A stretch of 64,000 nucleotides of DNA, from contig JBFXAQ010000001.1 of the NCBI GenBank assembly GCA_050184115.1, positions 124,001-188,000 on the forward strand. Direction: 5' to 3'. Positions 59,436-64,000 of this stretch are shown in pieces. The number at the start of each line of letters is the position of its first letter. Within the stretch, counting starts at the first letter, position 1. Position numbers and translations under genes: made by a program. Under the pieces are notes generated by a model. That model was not told where the DNA came from. It saw only the letters and a list, made by a program, of their open reading frames with translations, and did no database searches. Source of the stretch: JACKNG01 sp050184115 (GTDB lineage Bacteria; Pseudomonadota; Gammaproteobacteria; Ga0077536).

Positions 59436-60135
59436 GGCGGGCCGGGCCCCGGCAAGGGGCGCCGGGCGACGCGGCGCAGCGGGGACGGTCCCCTCCAGGA
59501 CTCGCGTAGCCGTTCGTGAGGCGGTTGTTCCGGTGTTGCGCAACACCGAGGCCAGCGCGAAGAGCCTGTCCTTCCCCGACATGACGTGCCGGGGTCGCGA
59601 AACGAGTTGCACGGGCATTGCGTATTCGCGCCGTGGCCCGAGTTCATCCTTGATGCGCGTCGCCCCGTCTCCCGCGGCGCGGTCCGCATGGGACGCTGCG
59701 ACGCCGCCGGTACGCTTCGTCGCGGACGGCGACAGGCCACGAAGCCGTGTTTCCGCAGGCATTCGCGGCTCGTCCGGTTTGGCGGCACGGCGCCCGAACG
59801 ACAAGCCTGCTACGCCGGCCGCCGACAGGCCCTCATCCTTCGACCGCCAAAGACCGGGTGGTGCACCCGGCCCGGGTTTGCCCCAGGGTCGGAATTTCAA
59901 TGCCTGCCGGAATCCGAGATTGTTAACACTTGTTTTGATTTTCAACGCACTGATGTGACGTAATCTCCTTGAAACGCTGCTTCACGTATAACTTCCGGGC
60001 CAAAGCACCGGCGAGTGCGTTGCTTTGGTTCGATTGGGGATGAGCACCCGATATTTCGAATGACGGAATATCCAGGCGCTGATTCCCGACCGTCAGTGGC
60101 GACGGACCAAAAGGACTCAGGGGGAAGGGATTCTG
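59436..60135. other. Long gene-free stretch before the giant surface protein
   Basis: 700 bases without a convincing gene. The first 450 are GC-rich with several open frames that have no recognisable domain or ribosome binding site. From about 59920 the DNA becomes AT-richer (GATTGTTAACACTTGTTTTG), which suits a promoter or horizontally acquired edge. TATAAC at 59987-59992 is a possible -10, without a well-spaced -35. Confidence 0.45.
59531..59548. repeat. 18-base perfect palindrome
   Basis: CGGTGTTGC-GCAACACCG is a perfect 18-base inverted repeat with no loop, in the gene-free stretch after the MaoC gene. It could be an operator for a dimeric regulator or a short hairpin. Confidence 0.45.
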
Positions 60136-63100
60136 ATGGGGGATTTCGTTCGCACCACGCAGATCGCGTGCTCGCACCTGCGTCTCGGGCTCGGGCTGAT
60201 TGGCCTGGGATTCTCGGCGACTCTGCCCGCGGTCGAATTCTATTCCCGCATCGATTTCGCCACCTACGACCAGAGCATGTGGGCCTCGGGCGCCACCGGC
60301 CTGGAAGACATCACGTACGACGAGTTCCTCGGCCTGGACCTAGACGAGTCGATCAACAGGCGTCTCCCCGGCTCGGGCGATTACTACGTCGATGTCGACA
60401 TGGACGCCACGGCCAAGCTCGGGATCAACGTCGATTTCCATGCCAGCACCGGCCAGGTCGACGCCGAGCTCGGTTACTACCGGACCGGTTTGAGCCTGAA
60501 CTACGGTGACTTCGCGCCCGGCGAGGTGGTCAGGATCGATACCTCCGGGTTGCTCGACCGGGCGGCCACCTCGCTCTACACCGAGTTCCCCACCATCCAG
60601 ATCGGCCTCGACCTGGTCACCAAGCTCAATCTGCACCTGGGGGTCGACGCGCACTGGAAGAACCTCGTCGGCGAATCCAAGTCCGCCACCCTGGTCAACA
60701 AGACGCTGCTCAATATCGGCAACAACCAGGGCCTCGAGCTGTTCGCGTTCAACCGTGACGGCGACGGCGAAATCCGCATGCCCCTGGTCGACCTCGCCGG
60801 CGCCGCCTCACAGGCGAATGATCTGAACAACTGCCGCCAGGGCCAATCCGGCTGCGGTTCGAACACCAATGGCAGCAGCAATACCAGCAGCAACAACCTC
60901 GATACGGACGATGAAGGTGATCCGGAGGAGCGGCCCGAGTTCGTATCCGGCGAGTTCGGTGGCGACGTCGTGACGGTGAACTACCAGATCCCGAACATCG
61001 AAACGAACGGCACGGTCAACGGCGACGGCACGCAGGTGACCTCGTTCGGCACCACGCGCCAGTCCGAGACCGACAGTGGCTTCATCGACGTCTCGCTCGA
61101 CGTCGACCAGGCCATTGCCGACGGCCTGGGCGTACGCAACATCACCGACGCCACGGTCGGGCTGGATGTCGGCATCGTCTCGGGCGAGGCGCACGTGTCG
61201 CTGGTGGACATCAGCCTCGACCCGTCGCTCGCCATCGAGCAGACCTTCACCCTGACCCCGACCCTGAACATGGACCTGGCCTTCTTCGACAGCAACGGCA
61301 ACGCGGTGCAGGTCAACCGGGCCAAGGCGGACGCGGCGACGGCCCCGGGCAGTGTCACGCTGCACTCCGGCAATCAGTTGAACGGCCTGACGGTCGGCTC
61401 GGATGCGCTGTTCCTGGAGTGGCAGGACGCCCTGGAAGGCCTGACCATCGTGCCCACCTACTCGGTTTCCGCGCTGCTGACCAACAACAGCGGCTTCGAG
61501 GTGCAACTGGGGCTCAACCTGGAGGCGCTGTCGGCGAGCCTTTCCGTCGAGGCCCTGGGTATCGCGACCCTGTACGAGGGCAGCGTCGGGCCGGTGATCG
61601 ATTGGGAGCTGATCGATTTCGACGACCTCATCAACTACCTCGGCGGCACCACGCAGTTGTCCCTGTTCAACAGCACCTTCGCCCTGCAGGGATTCCAGTC
61701 CGTCGACGGCGCGGCGATCCACCTGAGCACGGCGCCGTCCACCTGGGTGGCAGAAGGCACGGTGCTGAACCCCGTGTTCAACTGGAACACGGCTTCGGCC
61801 TGGCAGGACGACATCCCGGTCGAGGTCGGCGCCGTCATCCCGACGTTCGAGCGTACCCAGGGCGGCGTGACCGGGGAGCGGACCATCGTGGTCGGCGGCC
61901 GAGTGCAAATCACCTTGCCCAATGGAATTATTAGTTCCGTACCCGCGCCACCAGCCGAAGTCGCCAACCTCGCCATCGGCGAGCACAACATCCTCGAAGT
62001 CACCGGAACCCTCAGGCAGACCGACGGCGTGGCGGTGAATTCGCTGGTGAACGCGGGCGAGATCCAGGTCGTGAACGATCCCGATCTCACTGGCGTAGGA
62101 ACGCTCGAGATCCAGGCACCGGTCTACGGCGGCGGTCAGATCACGTTGCTCGGTGGGATCATGCAGGGCGAACTGGTGTTCGAATCCCAGGACGTCGCGG
62201 GTTTCGGGACCGTGACCGGCATCGAGAAATTCGAAGTCCTGAACGATTCCCGCTTTGCCGCGGCCAACGGGATCCTCCAGGTCACGACCAACGTCGTCAC
62301 CCCCGACGGGGATTCACGCAGCGGCGGCGGCACGCTGACCATCACGAACCGGGGGCTCATCGCCGCCAACCCGGGCAGCGAGTTGCACTTCGTCGCCTCG
62401 GCAGCCGGGGCCGCCAACCCCGAACTGGCCATCGTCAACCGAAATGGCGTGATCCGGGCCTTTGAGGACGCCACGATCAAGTTCTTCGGCCCGAACAGCG
62501 CCATCGACGGCGAGACCATCATCCGTGGCGGCACCGTACGGGCGGATGCTGGCGGCGTCATCAATACCGGGGCGCTCGTCCTCAACGGCGACAACTGGGG
62601 TGACATCACGCTGACCGGCGCGGGCACCCTCAACACCCGCGGCAACCTCCGGCTCAAGGGTGGCGTCATCAACGAGACCACCTTCCGTCACGTCGACGAG
62701 CCGGACGCCGAGGTCACCATCGACGGCGCCGTCAACCTCACCGGACACGGCACGTTCACGTTCTACAACCAGCTCACCGGCGTCGACAAAAATGGCAACA
62801 CCCTGACCATCGGCGCCGGCCAGGCGGTGGGTGGAAATGGTGAGATGGGCTCGGATTCCTATATCGACGGATTCAACCTGGTGCAGCGATCCACCGTGAT
62901 CGACAACGCCGGCACGCTGTACAGCCACGGCGGCGACCTGGAGGTCTCGACCCGTTTTGGCGGCGGTTTCATCAACCGCGGCCTCGTGCAGGCCTCAGGC
63001 GGGGATATCACGTTCACCGCTGGGGCGAGCGACAATCAGTTGGACTTCACGGCCGGTACGGTCGAAGCGCTGGATGGCCACACGGTCAGGATCACCGACG

Positions 63101-64000
63101 GTGGAGACGATTTTGACCGCTCCAATGACGTGACACCCTTCGCGACCGTTGCCGGCTCGATTGGCGGGACCTGGATCGCCCGCAGTTCGAGTGCCATCAA
63201 CATGTCGGGCAACCACGTCCTGGGTACCGATGGCATCATCCGCAAATCGACCTACGTGCTCGACGGGGCCGGCAGCCACATCCGCGTCGGCGGAATCGCG
63301 TTGCTCGGCGGCGAGCTGGAGTCAGTCGTCGAAACCATCGAATCCGGTGGGCAGTTGCACGTCCTCGGCGGGCGAAACTACGACGTGTCCAACGCGAGCC
63401 GTGGGCTGACCGTCGCCGGGCTGTTGAAGCTCGACGTCGGTACCCTCACGGCGGATACCGTCGACGTGCAGCAGGGTGGGCACCTGGTGGGGCAGGGCAA
63501 CGTCGACGCGACGGTGGCGAATGACGGAGTCGTCCGGGCCACGGGCGGTGTGCTCGACCTGCGTGGCGTCATCGACCGCGATTCGACGGGTGCCTGGGGC
63601 GCGACGGACGGCGGAAAGCTGCGCTTCTACAACAACACCACGCTGAATTCGCTGACCGGCGCGTTGACCGGGGCCGAGTATTTCGTCGATGCCAGCAATG
63701 GCACCGCCGACATCGTCATGAAGGTGGCCAACAGCGACGACCGCATTACCGAGTTGCTGAACACCGGGGTGTACCTGCGCGGCGCAGACGCATCGTTCAA
63801 GACGGCGTACCTGCCGAACGGCTGCAACGGCGGCGCGTGCCAGGAGAACACCCGACTGCAGGCCTCGTTGCAGCAGATCAACGGCTCCGTCCTCGAACTC
63901 TCGGGCGGGCACGTGTTCGACGCGGCCAATCCGATATCCCTGCTGTCCGGCAGCGAACTGAACCTGTTCGACCAGTCGAGCTTAACCGGCAGCGATCTGC
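60136..64000 (+). CDS. Giant secreted beta-strand-repeat protein, partial (runs off right edge)
   Basis: An open frame of at least 1,288 codons from ATG 60136, with AGGGGGAAGGG seven bases upstream and no stop before the window ends. A signal-like segment (LRLGLGLIGLGFSATLPA) starts it. About 580 residues of mixed sequence follow, containing Ser/Asn-rich NTNGSSNTSSNNLDTDDEGD and Cys pairs near 235-240. From about residue 600 there are repeated beta-helix-like turns (VNAGEIQVVNDPDL, ITNRGLIAANPGSELHF, VNLTGHGTFTFYNQLTG). Such right-handed beta-helix proteins are adhesins, haemagglutinin-like secreted proteins or PEP-CTERM surface proteins. The C terminus, which would show the export route, is missing. 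Codon use is slightly less GC-rich than in its neighbours. Confidence 0.85.
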   Translation, partial: MGDFVRTTQIACSHLRLGLGLIGLGFSATLPAVEFYSRIDFATYDQSMWASGATGLEDITYDEFLGLDLDESINRRLPGSGDYYVDVDMDATAKLGINVDFHASTGQVDAELGYYRTGLSLNYGDFAPGEVVRIDTSGLLDRAATSLYTEFPTIQIGLDLVTKLNLHLGVDAHWKNLVGESKSATLVNKTLLNIGNNQGLELFAFNRDGDGEIRMPLVDLAGAASQANDLNNCRQGQSGCGSNTNGSSNTSSNNLDTDDEGDPEERPEFVSGEFGGDVVTVNYQIPNIETNGTVNGDGTQVTSFGTTRQSETDSGFIDVSLDVDQAIADGLGVRNITDATVGLDVGIVSGEAHVSLVDISLDPSLAIEQTFTLTPTLNMDLAFFDSNGNAVQVNRAKADAATAPGSVTLHSGNQLNGLTVGSDALFLEWQDALEGLTIVPTYSVSALLTNNSGFEVQLGLNLEALSASLSVEALGIATLYEGSVGPVIDWELIDFDDLINYLGGTTQLSLFNSTFALQGFQSVDGAAIHLSTAPSTWVAEGTVLNPVFNWNTASAWQDDIPVEVGAVIPTFERTQGGVTGERTIVVGGRVQITLPNGIISSVPAPPAEVANLAIGEHNILEVTGTLRQTDGVAVNSLVNAGEIQVVNDPDLTGVGTLEIQAPVYGGGQITLLGGIMQGELVFESQDVAGFGTVTGIEKFEVLNDSRFAAANGILQVTTNVVTPDGDSRSGGGTLTITNRGLIAANPGSELHFVASAAGAANPELAIVNRNGVIRAFEDATIKFFGPNSAIDGETIIRGGTVRADAGGVINTGALVLNGDNWGDITLTGAGTLNTRGNLRLKGGVINETTFRHVDEPDAEVTIDGAVNLTGHGTFTFYNQLTGVDKNGNTLTIGAGQAVGGNGEMGSDSYIDGFNLVQRSTVIDNAGTLYSHGGDLEVSTRFGGGFINRGLVQASGGDITFTAGASDNQLDFTAGTVEALDGHTVRITDGGDDFDRSNDVTPFATVAGSIGGTWIARSSSAINMSGNHVLGTDGIIRKSTYVLDGAGSHIRVGGIALLGGELESVVETIESGGQLHVLGGRNYDVSNASRGLTVAGLLKLDVGTLTADTVDVQQGGHLVGQGNVDATVANDGVVRATGGVLDLRGVIDRDSTGAWGATDGGKLRFYNNTTLNSLTGALTGAEYFVDASNGTADIVMKVANSDDRITELLNTGVYLRGADASFKTAYLPNGCNGGACQENTRLQASLQQINGSVLELSGGHVFDAANPISLLSGSELNLFDQSSLTGSDL

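Noticed and set aside
59586..59963. An open frame of 125 codons in the gap before the giant protein
   Set aside because: No ribosome binding site, signal or family sequence; Arg/Cys-rich composition is typical of non-coding GC-rich DNA.
59969..59992. Promoter TTGAAA plus TATAAC for the giant protein gene
   Set aside because: The spacer is only 12 bases, too short for a normal promoter, though TATAAC alone may be a -10.

Overview
This is a very GC-rich chromosomal window from what is most likely a gammaproteobacterium (a betaproteobacterium is possible). The clues are an HrpB helicase, a PotFGHI-type polyamine importer, a Gram-negative type citrate synthase, DUF1318 (YdbL) and AsmA-like envelope proteins, lipoboxes, a PEP-CTERM sorting signal and neighbouring DUF2339/DUF3999 genes. 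Many start codons are GTG or TTG, and genes within operons commonly overlap by 4 bases (ATGA, GTGA, TTGA). I found no rRNA, tRNA, CRISPR, complete insertion sequence or prophage.

Layout. 0-5 kb: the edge of one PAS sensor kinase, a complete PAS hybrid histidine kinase, and a Dph6-like/BtuF-like gene pair. 5-12 kb: hrpB, then a leftward set (3-hydroxyisobutyrate dehydrogenase-like, MmgE/PrpD, carboxymuconolactone decarboxylase-like, metallo-beta-lactamase fold hydrolase). 12-18 kb: a small membrane protein, a stand-alone cyclic-nucleotide-binding domain, the potFGHI operon and an MFS transporter. 18-22 kb: small enzymes, YbaK/EbsC and a gamma-glutamyltransferase. 22-30 kb: a DUF2339-DUF3999-DUF4870 membrane cluster, an HTH regulator and a PleD-like diguanylate cyclase. 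30-42 kb: a mosaic of oxidative enzymes (two phytanoyl-CoA dioxygenase-like, two LLM flavin oxidoreductases, FAD monooxygenase, esterase, nitroreductase, CitE-like lyase), a MarR-like regulator beside a dps remnant, and a PEP-CTERM protein. 42.9-48.4 kb: a compact rightward catabolic operon (quinone reductase, ThDP enzyme, LLM monooxygenase, enol-lactonase-like hydrolase, GST). 48-59.4 kb: cytochrome P460, an AraC regulator, a glycosyltransferase, an AsmA-like protein, transporters, gltA and a MaoC hydratase. From 60.1 kb a giant secreted repeat protein runs off the right edge.

The most unusual signal is in the intergenic DNA. Short palindromes of the forms GGGGTC-W-GACCCC and GGTGTC-W-GACACC, and longer inverted pairs built on GACAGTATAC or GGTGACAGT, occur repeatedly. 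They look like REP/REPIN-type elements. One array has copies exactly 55 bases apart. Several sit inside small duplications that carry copied gene ends: the ybaK tail, the start of the lactonase-like gene, and the tail of an LLM gene.

Functional reading. Much of the window looks like an accessory catabolic repertoire in which flavin or F420 monooxygenases, hydrolases and CoA-linked lyases feed central metabolism through citrate synthase. The substrates cannot be read from sequence. Assignments rest on motifs read by eye; no database search was run.
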